From NCBI GenBank assembly GCA_002050235.1, contig MWST01000006.1, positions 1 through 64,000 on the forward strand: DNA of 64,000 nucleotides. Direction: 5' to 3'. Shown piece after piece: positions 43,476-52,001 of the stretch. The stretch is from Polyangiaceae bacterium UTPRO1 (lineage in GTDB: Bacteria > Desulfobacterota > Binatia > UTPRO1). Numbering within the stretch: the first letter of the stretch is position 1; every line of letters begins with the position of its first letter. A program made the position numbers and the translations under genes. Under the pieces are notes generated by a model. The model worked only from the letters and a program-made list of their open reading frames with translations, was not told where the DNA came from and did not search any database.

Positions 43476-44907
43476 GCCGACGACGAGCGCAGACCTGGTG
43501 CTCGTCGTCGTCCAGTTTGCCGCCGGCGGCGATCCGCTCGGCGCCCTGACGGCCCTCGGGAGCGGGCGCCGCGTCCTGGTGCGCCCGCCCGAGCTCGCGA
43601 CGCTTCCGGTCCCCGCCGGCGTCGAGCTCGCGATCACACGCGAATACGACCGGGCCGCTCTGGCGGCACGATCGCGGCGTAGCGCCGCCGAGCTCGTCGT
43701 CGTCCTGCGCGACGACGAACGGCCCTCTCCAGACCTCGCCGCCGCTCTCACCGGGATCGCCACCGCCGGCGGCGCGGCCGGCGCCTGGGCGAGCCCGCTA
43801 CGCGTCGCCTTCCTGGACCGCGAAATACCGGCCGACAGCGCAACGATCGCCTGGCGCGGCGCCGCGCCGCCCGCCGGGTCTCCGCGGCGCCTGCCGGGCT
43901 ACGTAGTGACGCTGCCGGCGACCGTCACCGAGACGATAAACCGCATGCAGGCGCTGGCGGTCTCGTCGCGACGAAGCGCGCCCGGCGGCACCGGCGCCTT
44001 CCTCGTGCGCCCGCTCGTCGCCCTGACGCAGCGGCTCTGGCGGCGTCGCCGCGCCGGCATCCCCGGCTTCGTCCTCTCGGTCATGGAAGCCTACGGCGAG
44101 GTGCTGCTAGCCGCCGAGGCATGGGAGCGCGACGGCAGCGCGACGCAGGGGAGCAAGCGTCCGAGCGGCGTCCCTGCGGATTTCCACGTCTGGCGAACGC
44201 CCTGGGGTTCGCTGACGCTGCGCGACGGCACGTCGCCGGACCTGCGGACCGCGCTCCTCGACGCCACGCCGGAGGCGACCGCGGGACTCGCACTCGCCGG
44301 CGGCCGCGGCGCCGTCTGGATCGTAGCCGCCGACGAGCGCGGGCGCGGCGTGCTGCGCTGGTACCGGCGCGGCGGCGCCGTTCGCCACCTCGTCCGCGAT
44401 CTCTACTTCGGCTGGACCCCGCGCCCCATGCGCGAGCTCGCAGCCACGCAAGCAGCCATCGAACGCGGTGTGCCCGCGCCCGAGGTGCTGGCCGTGCGTG
44501 TCGACCGACTGCCGTGTGGCTGGTACCGAGGCGCCATCGTGACCCGCGAGGTGCGCGACGCCGTAACCTTCGCCGCCGTGCTGCGCCACGAAACCGCCGC
44601 CGTTCCGCGCGGCCGGATAGTGGCGGCCGTCGGGCGCGCGGTCCGCGATCTCCACGCTCGCGGCGTTCGCCATCGCGACCTGAACGCCAACAACATCCTG
44701 GTGCGCCGGCACGACGCCGGCATCGAGGTCTTCTTCATCGATTTCGACCGGGCGCGGGTCGGGGAAACCGTGAGCTCGCGGGCGCGCGCCCGCGAGCTGC
44801 GGCGACTCGAACGGTCGCTGACGAAGCTCGCGCGCGGCGGCCTGCCGCTCGCGGCCGGCGACCTCGAAGAGCTCCGGCGCGCCTACGAGGCAGGAGCCTC
44901 GGCATGA
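43465..44907 (+). CDS. decayed GT2-like domain fused to an LPS (Kdo) kinase-like domain
   Basis: A 480-residue ORF from TTG 43465. Residues about 1-220 align colinearly with the GT2 (WaaE-like) protein encoded at 51228-52001. VVVLRDDERPSPDLAAAL near residue 81 matches LNLDADERVSPEL at residue 82 there, and LVRPLVAL to AEAWERD matches LLRPFWRF to AKLWEAT. The DXD-type acidic motif is altered and much of the catalytic core is missing. Residues about 235-480 form a eukaryotic-like/LPS kinase fold: HRDLNANNIL with His403 and IDFDRARVG with Asp426, as in Kdo kinase KdkA and WaaP. Role: core phosphorylation, inferred. Confidence 0.8.
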   Translation: MPPEPTTSADLVLVVVQFAAGGDPLGALTALGSGRRVLVRPPELATLPVPAGVELAITREYDRAALAARSRRSAAELVVVLRDDERPSPDLAAALTGIATAGGAAGAWASPLRVAFLDREIPADSATIAWRGAAPPAGSPRRLPGYVVTLPATVTETINRMQALAVSSRRSAPGGTGAFLVRPLVALTQRLWRRRRAGIPGFVLSVMEAYGEVLLAAEAWERDGSATQGSKRPSGVPADFHVWRTPWGSLTLRDGTSPDLRTALLDATPEATAGLALAGGRGAVWIVAADERGRGVLRWYRRGGAVRHLVRDLYFGWTPRPMRELAATQAAIERGVPAPEVLAVRVDRLPCGWYRGAIVTREVRDAVTFAAVLRHETAAVPRGRIVAAVGRAVRDLHARGVRHRDLNANNILVRRHDAGIEVFFIDFDRARVGETVSSRARARELRRLERSLTKLARGGLPLAAGDLEELRRAYEAGASA

Positions 44908-46181
44908 CGCATCCCCGGCAGTGGAGCAGCGCGACGCGCGTCGTGGTCGCGGCTCTGATCGCCGTTCTCGTCGCTTCGGCCGTGCGCAACATCAAGGAAG
45001 ACGGCGACTTTCGCGGCTACATGGAGGTCGGCGAGCTGGTGCTGCGCGGCGCCGACATCTACGCCGAGTCGCGCCCCGACGTGAACACCTGGCCACCGCT
45101 CTATGCAGTGGTCTGCGTCCCGTTCGCGCTGCTCGCCCGCGTCAGCGTCCACCTCGCCCGCGCCGTCTGGCTCGCCATCAACTTCGCCTGCATCGTGGCG
45201 CTCTTCCGGATCGCGGTCGACCTCGTCTACCGGCGCCCGCTAGTGCTCGTCGCCGCGCCCGGTGCGATCGCGCTCGCGTCGGGGGCGGTCCTCGGCCCGC
45301 TCCTGCTCTCGGCGCGCTTCCTCCTCGGCAATCTCGATCGCCTGCAGATCAACATGGTGATCCTCGCCGCCTGCTTGCTGGCGAGCGCGTGGATCGTGCG
45401 CGGTCGCGCTGCTGCCGGCGGAGCTCTGATCGGCTTTGCGGCCGCCGTCAAAGTACTCCCGGTCTTCTTCCTCCCGTACTTCGTGCGGAAGGGCTGGTGG
45501 CGCGCGCTCACCGCGGCGCTCGCCACGGGCGCGCTGGCGTCGGCGGCGCCGGCGCTCGTCTTCGGTTGGGAGCGCTGTGCTGCCTACACCCGCCACTGGC
45601 TCGCGCTCGCAGCCGGGAGCTGGCCGGTACGCAAAGGCAACCAGAGCGTCTACGCGATGGTCGACCGCCTCTATACCCACGGCGCGATCGTGTGGAGCGC
45701 ATCCCACAAACGCCTCACGGCCTCCAACGATCCCGCCGTGGCGCTGATCACCTACGGGCTCCTCCTTCTCGTCGTCACCGGATTCCTACGGGCGACCCGG
45801 CGCGGCGGGCGGGCCCCGGCGAGTGCCGGGGTGACGATGGAGATCGCGATCGTGCTCTGCGTGACCGTGCTCTTCGCTCCGCTCGCCTGGAAGCACTACT
45901 TCGTCTTCCTGCTGCTCGGCCAGTTCGTGCTCTGGCGAGCCGCCGCCGGCGACGGCTACGGGCTCGCCACCGGCGAGCGCCGCCGGGTGGCGTGGGCGCT
46001 CGGCCTCTCGTACGCGCTCACGACCCTCACCGTACGCGGAGTCGTCGGCAAGGCACTCGCGCAGACCCTCGAGACCATGTCGGCGGTGACCCTCGGCGCC
46101 TTCGTCCTGCTCGGGGCACTGCTCTATGTCCGGGCGCGCAGCGGCGAGCAGGGCGGCGCCGACGCCGTCCCGGGAGCCTGA
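44904..46181 (+). CDS. GT87 (DUF2029) polytopic glycosyltransferase
   Basis: A 425-residue membrane protein with about ten hydrophobic segments, matching the GT87/DUF2029 family of polyprenol-phosphate-mannose-dependent mannosyltransferases. The acidic residues of EDGDFRGYMEVGELVLRGADIYA lie in the first periplasmic loop, where the GT-C catalytic Asp is expected. WPPLYAVVCVPFALLA and FAAAVKVLPVFFLPYFVRKGWW are characteristic, as is LAWKHYFVFLLL. The ATG at 44904 overlaps the previous stop. It would add a sugar on the periplasmic side; donor and acceptor are unknown. Confidence 0.88.
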   Translation: MTHPRQWSSATRVVVAALIAVLVASAVRNIKEDGDFRGYMEVGELVLRGADIYAESRPDVNTWPPLYAVVCVPFALLARVSVHLARAVWLAINFACIVALFRIAVDLVYRRPLVLVAAPGAIALASGAVLGPLLLSARFLLGNLDRLQINMVILAACLLASAWIVRGRAAAGGALIGFAAAVKVLPVFFLPYFVRKGWWRALTAALATGALASAAPALVFGWERCAAYTRHWLALAAGSWPVRKGNQSVYAMVDRLYTHGAIVWSASHKRLTASNDPAVALITYGLLLLVVTGFLRATRRGGRAPASAGVTMEIAIVLCVTVLFAPLAWKHYFVFLLLGQFVLWRAAAGDGYGLATGERRRVAWALGLSYALTTLTVRGVVGKALAQTLETMSAVTLGAFVLLGALLYVRARSGEQGGADAVPGA

Positions 46182-46182
46182 C

Positions 46183-47199
46183 GTGCGCGTTCCCGCCGAG
46201 CGCATACTCATCGTCCTCCTCGGCGCTATCGGCGACGTCGTGCGGGCGCTGCCGCTCGCCAATCGCCTGCGCGCCGGTTACCCGGGCGCCCGCATCGCCT
46301 GGGCCGTCGAGCCGACGGCCGCACCCATCCTCGCCGGGCATCCGGCCCTGGACGAGCGCCTGGTGTTCGAGCGCCGCGGCGGCACCCGCGCCTTCCTCGC
46401 CTTCCTGCGCCGCGTCCGCGCGTCCGGCTTCGATCTCGTCCTCGACCTGCAACGGCACGCCAAGAGCGGGCTCGTGAGCGCGGCCACGGGGGCGCGGGTA
46501 CGGCTCGGTTTCCACCGCCGCAACGCCAAGGAGCTCAACTGGCTCTGGAACACGCACACGATCGCGCCCGTAGAAGCGCGCGGCTGGAAGCTCGCGCAGT
46601 ACGACCGCTTCGCCGACTGGCTCGAGCTTCCCGAGCAGGCGCCGCGCTTCGACATCCGGCTCGACGCGGCGGAGGAGGCGAGCGTCGACCGACTGCTGGC
46701 GCCGCTTCCGCGCCCCTTCGCGGCGCTCTTCCTCGGCTCGACCTGGGAGAGCCGGCTGTGGTTCGCGGAGCGCTGGGCGGCCGTCGTCGACGCTCTCGCC
46801 GCGCGCGGCCTCGAGACCGTGATCATCGGCGGCGCCGACGTCGGCGCCATCGCCGCGGCGGCGAGCGCGCGGGCGGCGCGGCCGCCCCTGGATCTCAGCG
46901 CCCGCACGACGCTGCGTGAGAGCTATGGCATCCTCGCCCGCGCCCGGGTGGCGATCGGACCCGACTCCGGTCCCATGCACCTCGCCGCTGCCGCCGGAAC
47001 GCCGGTCGTATCGCTCTGGGGCGCGACCGCGCCGGCGCGCTCGGCGCCCTTCGGCGCCGAGGATCTCGTCGTGATCGGGCGGACTGCGTGCGTGCCCTGC
47101 TATCTCCGGCGCTGCCCGATCGGGCGCCAGTGCATGCGCGACATAACTACGGAGCGCGTCATAGCGCAGGTGGCTCGCGCGCTCGACGGTGAGCGGTGA
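46183..47199 (+). CDS. second GT9 heptosyltransferase (WaaC/WaaQ-like)
   Basis: A 338-residue GT9 enzyme. ILIVLLGAIGDVVRALPLANRLRAGYPGARIAWAVEP is the acceptor-side N-terminus. DLVLDLQRHAKSGLVSAATGA and LGFHRRNAKELNWLWN are typical of WaaC/heptosyltransferase I relatives. GPDSGPMHLAAAAGTPVVSLWGATAP is the donor-binding motif, and a Cys cluster (CVPCYLRRCPIGRQC) is near the C-terminus. I chose GTG 46183, one base after the GT87 stop. With the GT9 at 42441 it provides two inner-core heptose additions; which enzyme adds which heptose is not clear. Confidence 0.9.
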   Translation: MRVPAERILIVLLGAIGDVVRALPLANRLRAGYPGARIAWAVEPTAAPILAGHPALDERLVFERRGGTRAFLAFLRRVRASGFDLVLDLQRHAKSGLVSAATGARVRLGFHRRNAKELNWLWNTHTIAPVEARGWKLAQYDRFADWLELPEQAPRFDIRLDAAEEASVDRLLAPLPRPFAALFLGSTWESRLWFAERWAAVVDALAARGLETVIIGGADVGAIAAAASARAARPPLDLSARTTLRESYGILARARVAIGPDSGPMHLAAAAGTPVVSLWGATAPARSAPFGAEDLVVIGRTACVPCYLRRCPIGRQCMRDITTERVIAQVARALDGER

Positions 47200-48074
47200 G
47201 AGCGCTCGCCGCGTCGTGCACGCGCGTCGGCGCGTGGCGGATCTGGACCCTCGGCACGGCCGCGCCCGCCGCCGCGGAGATCGTCGCCGCCCTCGAGCGC
47301 CTACCGCTCGACGCCTCGTTGCACCGCTCCAAGCATGCCGATACGTACCGCTGGACGCGCCCGGGAGGAGACGTCTACGTCAAGCTCTATCATCGCTACC
47401 GCCGCTGGACGGCATTCAAGGATTGGTTCCGACCGTCGAAGGCAGCCAACGTGCGCGCCGCCAGCGCCGCCCTCGCGGCGGCAGGATTCGTCGTCCCGAC
47501 CGTGGTGGCCCTCGGCGAGGAGCGGCGCGGCGCGTTCGGCTGGTCGCGGAGCTTCTGCGCCACGGCCGCCCTCGCCGGCGAGCCCATCGCGGCCCGGCTC
47601 GCCGCCCTCGCGGCCCCTGGCGAGGCTACGGCGCGGAGCGCGAAACGCGGGCTCCTGGCGACGGTCGGCCGCGAGGTCGCACGCCTCCACGAGGCGGGGG
47701 TGGTGGCGGGCGACCTGGTGCCGGCCAACGTGTGGCTCGCGCTCGCGGACGCCGAGCTGCGGGTGGCCTTCCTCGATCACGATCGCACCCGCGTCGGCTC
47801 TCGACCGGCGCCGTGGGCCCGGGCGCGGCGCAATCTCGTGCAGCTGAACCGCATCGTGCTCTCCGGCGTCACCACCACCGACCGCCTCCGCGTGTACCGC
47901 GCCTACGCAGCCGCTCGCGGCTGGACACGCGACGACGCTCGCCGCCGGCTGCCGTGGATCGTAGCCAAGACGCTGGCGCGCCGGCGCGCCGAGCGCGGCG
48001 CCCGCATACCGGCCACCGCCGACTTCCGGACGGTCATGCGCGCCGGCGGTCCCTATGGAGGCGGACGGGCGTGA
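47196..48074 (+). CDS. LPS kinase-like protein (second of three)
   Basis: A 292-residue protein of the LPS-kinase group (WaaP/KdkA/InaA-like). A Lys in GDVYVKLYHRYRRWTAFKDWF is the likely ATP-anchoring residue. The catalytic loop appears as LHEAGVVAGDLVPANVWLA, where the usual HRD or HGD is changed to AGD, and the metal-binding DFD is replaced by FLDHDRTR. The substitutions keep the Asp residues, so activity is possible but altered. GTG 47196 overlaps the upstream GT9 by 4 bases and the stop overlaps the next gene. It probably phosphorylates a core sugar. Confidence 0.78.
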   Translation: MRALAASCTRVGAWRIWTLGTAAPAAAEIVAALERLPLDASLHRSKHADTYRWTRPGGDVYVKLYHRYRRWTAFKDWFRPSKAANVRAASAALAAAGFVVPTVVALGEERRGAFGWSRSFCATAALAGEPIAARLAALAAPGEATARSAKRGLLATVGREVARLHEAGVVAGDLVPANVWLALADAELRVAFLDHDRTRVGSRPAPWARARRNLVQLNRIVLSGVTTTDRLRVYRAYAAARGWTRDDARRRLPWIVAKTLARRRAERGARIPATADFRTVMRAGGPYGGGRA

Positions 48075-49297
48075 ACACCGGGCGACCGAACGTACTGTTC
48101 CTCCTCGTCGACTGCCTGCGCGCCGACGCCATCGGCGGCCGCGGCGTGCCGACGCCGCACCTGGACGCGCTGATCGCGCGCGGCGGGCGCTTCACGCAGA
48201 TGATCGCCTCGGCGTCGTCGACCACGCCGTGCGTCGCTACCATGCTGACCGGAGTGTACGCGCCGCGCCACGGCGTGCGCTCGATCGGAGCCCACCGTCT
48301 GCACCCCGACGCACCCACTCTCGCGAGCCTGCTCGCCGCCGCCGGCTACCATACCGTCGCCGAGACGACGGGACCGCTCGGCCCCGAGAGCGGACTCGAC
48401 CGCGGCTTCGCCGAGTACCGCGTACGCCCGGCCGCAGAGTACCTGAGCGGTGACTGGGGCCGCGCCTTGATCGCCCGCCTCGCCGGCGCCGCGCTCCCGT
48501 CCCCGTGGTTTCTGTTCGTGCACCTCTGGGAGCTGCACGCGCCGCGCAAGATCCTGCCGCCGTTTCGCGCCCGGCGCTTCGGAAGGACGCGGTACGATCG
48601 CGCCCTCGCGAGCCTCGACGCGGCGCTGGCACCGCTGCTGGCAGCGCTCCCTCCCGACACCGTGGTGCTCCTCCACGGCGACCACGGCGAGCGCCTGATG
48701 CCGAGCGCGCTCGCCTACCGCTGGTATCGCCTGCGCCGCGACATCCTCGGCGCCAGCCGCACCCGGAAGCTCGAGGGCCACGAGACCGACGTCTACGAGG
48801 AGCTGGTGCGGGTGCCTCTGGTCGTCGTCGCTCCCGGACGCGTCCCTAGCGGAGCCGCGAGCGCCCAGCTGGTGCGTCAGGTGGACGTAACCCCGACCGT
48901 GCTCGACCTCGCCGGGGTGCCGGCGCCGGCCGGCCTCGACGGCGTCAGCCTGGTACCGGCGCTCACCGGCGGCCGCACGCTCGGGCTCGAGGCCTTCCTC
49001 GAAGCCTGCGGACGGGTGCGCGGCACCGAGCGCGACCGCCGCCGCGGCTGGCGCACCGAGCGCTGGAAGCTCGTCGAAGCGCCGTACGCACCCGATGTCC
49101 CCGACGAGCTCTACGACCTCGCCGCCGACCCGCGCGAACGCCGCAACCTAGCCGGATCGGAACCGGAGCTCGTGGCGAGCCTCAAGGCGCGGATCGCCGC
49201 GGTCGAGGCCGGCGCCGCCGGGGCGGCTGAGGCGCTCAGCGCCGAGGAGGAAGCAGCCGTGGCGGCGCGGCTGCGCGACCTCGGCTACATCGAATGA
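48071..49297 (+). CDS. alkaline-phosphatase-superfamily sulfatase-like hydrolase or transferase
   Basis: A 408-residue enzyme of the sulfatase/phosphotransferase fold. RPNVLFLLVDCLRADAIG is the N-terminal metal-binding motif. At residues 51-54 the sequence TTPC replaces the CXPSR or SXPSR of formylglycine sulfatases, so the nucleophile position is Thr51, as in phosphoethanolamine and phosphoglycerol transferases. LLHGDHGERL supplies metal ligands, and LYDLAADPRERRNL and LRDLGYIE are sulfatase-like C-terminal features. No membrane anchor or signal peptide is visible. It may transfer or remove a phospho- or sulfo- group on LPS core or its precursor. Confidence 0.8.
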   Translation: MNTGRPNVLFLLVDCLRADAIGGRGVPTPHLDALIARGGRFTQMIASASSTTPCVATMLTGVYAPRHGVRSIGAHRLHPDAPTLASLLAAAGYHTVAETTGPLGPESGLDRGFAEYRVRPAAEYLSGDWGRALIARLAGAALPSPWFLFVHLWELHAPRKILPPFRARRFGRTRYDRALASLDAALAPLLAALPPDTVVLLHGDHGERLMPSALAYRWYRLRRDILGASRTRKLEGHETDVYEELVRVPLVVVAPGRVPSGAASAQLVRQVDVTPTVLDLAGVPAPAGLDGVSLVPALTGGRTLGLEAFLEACGRVRGTERDRRRGWRTERWKLVEAPYAPDVPDELYDLAADPRERRNLAGSEPELVASLKARIAAVEAGAAGAAEALSAEEEAAVAARLRDLGYIE

Positions 49298-49301
49298 TCG
49301 C

Positions 49302-50456
49302 ATGAAGATCGCGCTCGTCCACAAACGCTACGATCGTCTGGGCGGCGCCGAATGGGACTGCTACGAGCTCTCGCGCCAGCTCGCGGGGCGCGGACACGAA
49401 GTCCATCTGGTGGTCGGGGAATGCCGCGTGCCGCCGGACGCCGCGATGCATCTCCACCGCGTGCCGGTCGTGCGCACCGGCAAGCTCGCCAAGCTGGCAT
49501 CGTTCGCGGTGATGGCGCCGCGAGTCTGGCGCCCGATAGCCGCCGACGTCGTCATCGGCTTCGGACGCACCGTCGGCTGGGATCTCTTCCGCGCCAGCGG
49601 CAGCGCCCACCTGCGCTGGCTGGCGCGCGTCGCCGCCGAGCGCGGCGCGCTGCACGCCCTGCGCCAGCGCTTGTCTCCGTACCACCGTCTGATACTCGCG
49701 ATCGAACGCCGACAGTACGCCGCCGACACCCGCGGCATGGTGCTCGCCGTCTCCGAGCTGTCGCGCCAGGAGATCCTCGAGAGCTATCCGCGGCTGCCGG
49801 CGGAGAAGATCGCGGTCCTCCACTACGGCGTCGACGTCGAGCGCTTCCATCCCGCCCGGCGCGCCGCCGATGGCGCCGCCGTGCGCGCCGAGCTCGGAAT
49901 CGGTCCCGAGCAACCGCTCGTGCTGCTGGTCGGCTCGGGTTTCCGCCGCAAAGGGGTGGACGTGCTGCTCGACGTGTGGCGGCGCGAGCCGCCGGCAGGC
50001 GCGGCGCTCGTCGTCGTCGGTAACGACCAGCACCTCGCACAGCGTAGCCGGGCCGCGCGCGCTCTTACCGGGCCCGTAGTCTTCACGGGTCCCCGCCCGG
50101 ACGTCGAGCGCTTCTACGCCGCCGCCGACGTCTTCGCGCTGCCGTCGCTGCACGAAGGATGCCCGGTCGCCATCCTCGAAGCCCTGGCGTCGGGGGTGCC
50201 GGTGGTGACGTCGCGGGCGACCGGCGCGCCCGAGCTCTTGCCGGGGCCGCTCGCCGAGCTCCTCGTCGACGATCCCCGCGACGCCGCCGCGATCGCGGCG
50301 CGGCTCCGCCTGGGACTGGATCCGGGGCGTCGTCCGACGTTCATCGCCGCTGCCCGCGCCGCCGGGTGCGCCAACGCGCTCGACGTCGCCGTCGCGCGCC
50401 TCGAGGCCTGGTGTCGTTGGGCAGCCGCCGCCCGGCGGGAGCGAGGCGATGTCTGA
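49302..50456 (+). CDS. GT4 glycosyltransferase (WaaG-like)
   Basis: A 384-residue GT-B enzyme likely adding a hexose to the heptose core, as WaaG does. MKIALVHKRYDRLGGAEWDCYELSRQL is a WaaG-like N-terminus. LVGSGFRRKGVDVLLDVW starts the donor-binding half, and LPSLHEGCPVAILEALASGVPVVTSRATGAPEL contains the EX7E-type motif of GT4. Five bases separate it from the sulfatase-like gene and the stop overlaps the next kinase-like gene by 8 bases. Donor sugar unknown. Confidence 0.88.
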   Translation: MKIALVHKRYDRLGGAEWDCYELSRQLAGRGHEVHLVVGECRVPPDAAMHLHRVPVVRTGKLAKLASFAVMAPRVWRPIAADVVIGFGRTVGWDLFRASGSAHLRWLARVAAERGALHALRQRLSPYHRLILAIERRQYAADTRGMVLAVSELSRQEILESYPRLPAEKIAVLHYGVDVERFHPARRAADGAAVRAELGIGPEQPLVLLVGSGFRRKGVDVLLDVWRREPPAGAALVVVGNDQHLAQRSRAARALTGPVVFTGPRPDVERFYAAADVFALPSLHEGCPVAILEALASGVPVVTSRATGAPELLPGPLAELLVDDPRDAAAIAARLRLGLDPGRRPTFIAAARAAGCANALDVAVARLEAWCRWAAAARRERGDV

Positions 50457-51231
50457 GGCGTCCTACGTCCTGCGCCGCGGCACCGTCGAGGCCGCATTCT
50501 GCGACGTCGAGGCGCTACTGCGGGGACCGCGGACTCGAATCCTCAACGACGTCCGGCGCGCCGCCGTGGCCGTCGTCGAAGGCCCGGACGGACCGCTGGT
50601 GCTGAAGCGCTTTCGCGACGACACGCCGCTCCGCCTCGCCGTCGCACTTGCGCTCGGCCCCGGCGCCGAGCGCGTCTGGCGTGCGACCCGCCTCCTGCTC
50701 GACCGCGGCTTCGCGGTGCCGGAGCCCGTGGCGACGCTCGAACGGCGACGCTTCGGCCTGCCGCTGCGCAGTTGCTTCGTCGCCCGCTTCGTCTCCGGCC
50801 CGACGCTCGGCGAGCTGTGGCATCGACGGCGGGGTGCGGCACGGCGCGCCCTGACCATCGCCTTCGCGGACTGGCTGCGCGACCTCCATGCCGCCGGGCT
50901 CTACCCGCAGGACCTGCGGGCGGCGAACGTGCTGGTGGCGGCCGAGAACCCGGCCGTCTTCGTGCTCGTGGACCTCGATCGAGTGCGCCGCTATCGGCGC
51001 CTCTCCTGGCGGCGCCGGCGCAAGAACGTCGTCCAGGTGCACCGCTCGGTCGGGCGCGAGGCGCCGCGCCGCGAGAGCATGCGCTTCCTGCGTCGCTACC
51101 TCGGCGCCCCGAGCAGCGCCGAGCTCCGCCGCATCGCCGCCGAGATCGTCGCCCTCGGCAAGCGCAAGGACGCCGAGTACGCGCGCCGGCGGCAGCGCGC
51201 CGCCGCTCCGGCAGCGGCGGGGCGCACATGA
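50449..51231 (+). CDS. LPS kinase-like protein (third of three)
   Basis: A 260-residue kinase-fold protein related to WaaP/RfaP. GPLVLKRFRDDTPLRL holds the probable ATP-anchoring Lys; LHAAGLYPQDLRAANVLVA is the catalytic loop with Q-D-L instead of H-R/G-D; FVLVDLDRVRRYRRL is the metal-binding DLD segment. A Lys/Arg-rich C-terminus follows. ATG 50449 overlaps the previous GT4, and its stop overlaps the GT2 gene by 4 bases. Position between two core glycosyltransferases suggests heptose or hexose phosphorylation. Confidence 0.8.
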   Translation: MSEASYVLRRGTVEAAFCDVEALLRGPRTRILNDVRRAAVAVVEGPDGPLVLKRFRDDTPLRLAVALALGPGAERVWRATRLLLDRGFAVPEPVATLERRRFGLPLRSCFVARFVSGPTLGELWHRRRGAARRALTIAFADWLRDLHAAGLYPQDLRAANVLVAAENPAVFVLVDLDRVRRYRRLSWRRRRKNVVQVHRSVGREAPRRESMRFLRRYLGAPSSAELRRIAAEIVALGKRKDAEYARRRQRAAAPAAAGRT

Positions 51232-52001
51232 GCGCGCGAATCCAGGTGTCGTGCACCATCATCTGCTTCGACGAGGAGGCCAACATCCGCGGCGCCCTCG
51301 AGAGCGTGAAATGGTGCGACGAGATCGTCGTCGTCGACTCGTTCTCCAACGACCGCACCGTCGAGATCTGCCGCGAGTACACCGACGCTATCCACCAGCG
51401 CCCCTGGCCGGGATTCGTCGAGCAGAAAGCGTTCGCGCTCGCGCAGACCCGCCATCCCTGGGTGTTGAACCTCGATGCCGACGAGCGGGTGTCGCCGGAG
51501 CTCCGGCGCGAGATCGAGACCGTCCTCGAGAACCCGCGCGCCGACGGCTACTACATCCCGCGGCTCGTCTACTACCTCGGCCGTTGGTGGTGGCGGGGCG
51601 GCTGGTACCCCGACTATCGGCTGCGGCTCTTCCGCCGCGACCGGGTGGTGTGGGGCGGCGTCGATCCCCACGAAAAGGTCGTCCTGCGCGGGCGCAGCGC
51701 CCGGCTGCGCAGCCCGCTGCTGCACTACACCTATCGCGACGTCGCCGACCATGTCGCTACGATCGACTTCTTCACCGGCGTTGCGGCGCGCGAGCTCGAG
51801 CTGCGCGGCCAGCACACGGCGCTCACCGACCTGCTTTTGCGCCCCTTCTGGCGCTTCTTCCGCTTCTACGTGCTGCGCCGCGGCTTCATGGAGGGCATCG
51901 CCGGCCTCTTCGTCGCCCAGTCGGCGGCTTTCTACGTGTTCGCGAAGTACGCCAAGCTCTGGGAGGCGACGCACTCGCGCCCGCGTCTGCCGCCGCCATG
52001 A
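51228..52001 (+). CDS. GT2 glycosyltransferase, WaaE/KdtX-like
   Basis: A 257-residue GT-A enzyme. SCTIICFDEEANIRGALESVKWCDEIVVVDSFSNDRTVEI is the canonical GT2 start, LNLDADERVSPEL holds the DXD-type metal site (residues 83-86), and GWYPDYRLRLFRRDRVVWGG with DPHEKV is the acceptor region. The WaaE-like C-terminus (LLLRPFWRFFRFYVLRRGFMEGIAGLFVAQSAAFYVFAKYAKLWE) is amphipathic and membrane-associated. This is the intact counterpart of the decayed domain in the 43465-44907 fusion. The WaaE group adds a glucose to heptose I; substrate here is inferred. Confidence 0.92.
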   Translation: MSARIQVSCTIICFDEEANIRGALESVKWCDEIVVVDSFSNDRTVEICREYTDAIHQRPWPGFVEQKAFALAQTRHPWVLNLDADERVSPELRREIETVLENPRADGYYIPRLVYYLGRWWWRGGWYPDYRLRLFRRDRVVWGGVDPHEKVVLRGRSARLRSPLLHYTYRDVADHVATIDFFTGVAARELELRGQHTALTDLLLRPFWRFFRFYVLRRGFMEGIAGLFVAQSAAFYVFAKYAKLWEATHSRPRLPPP

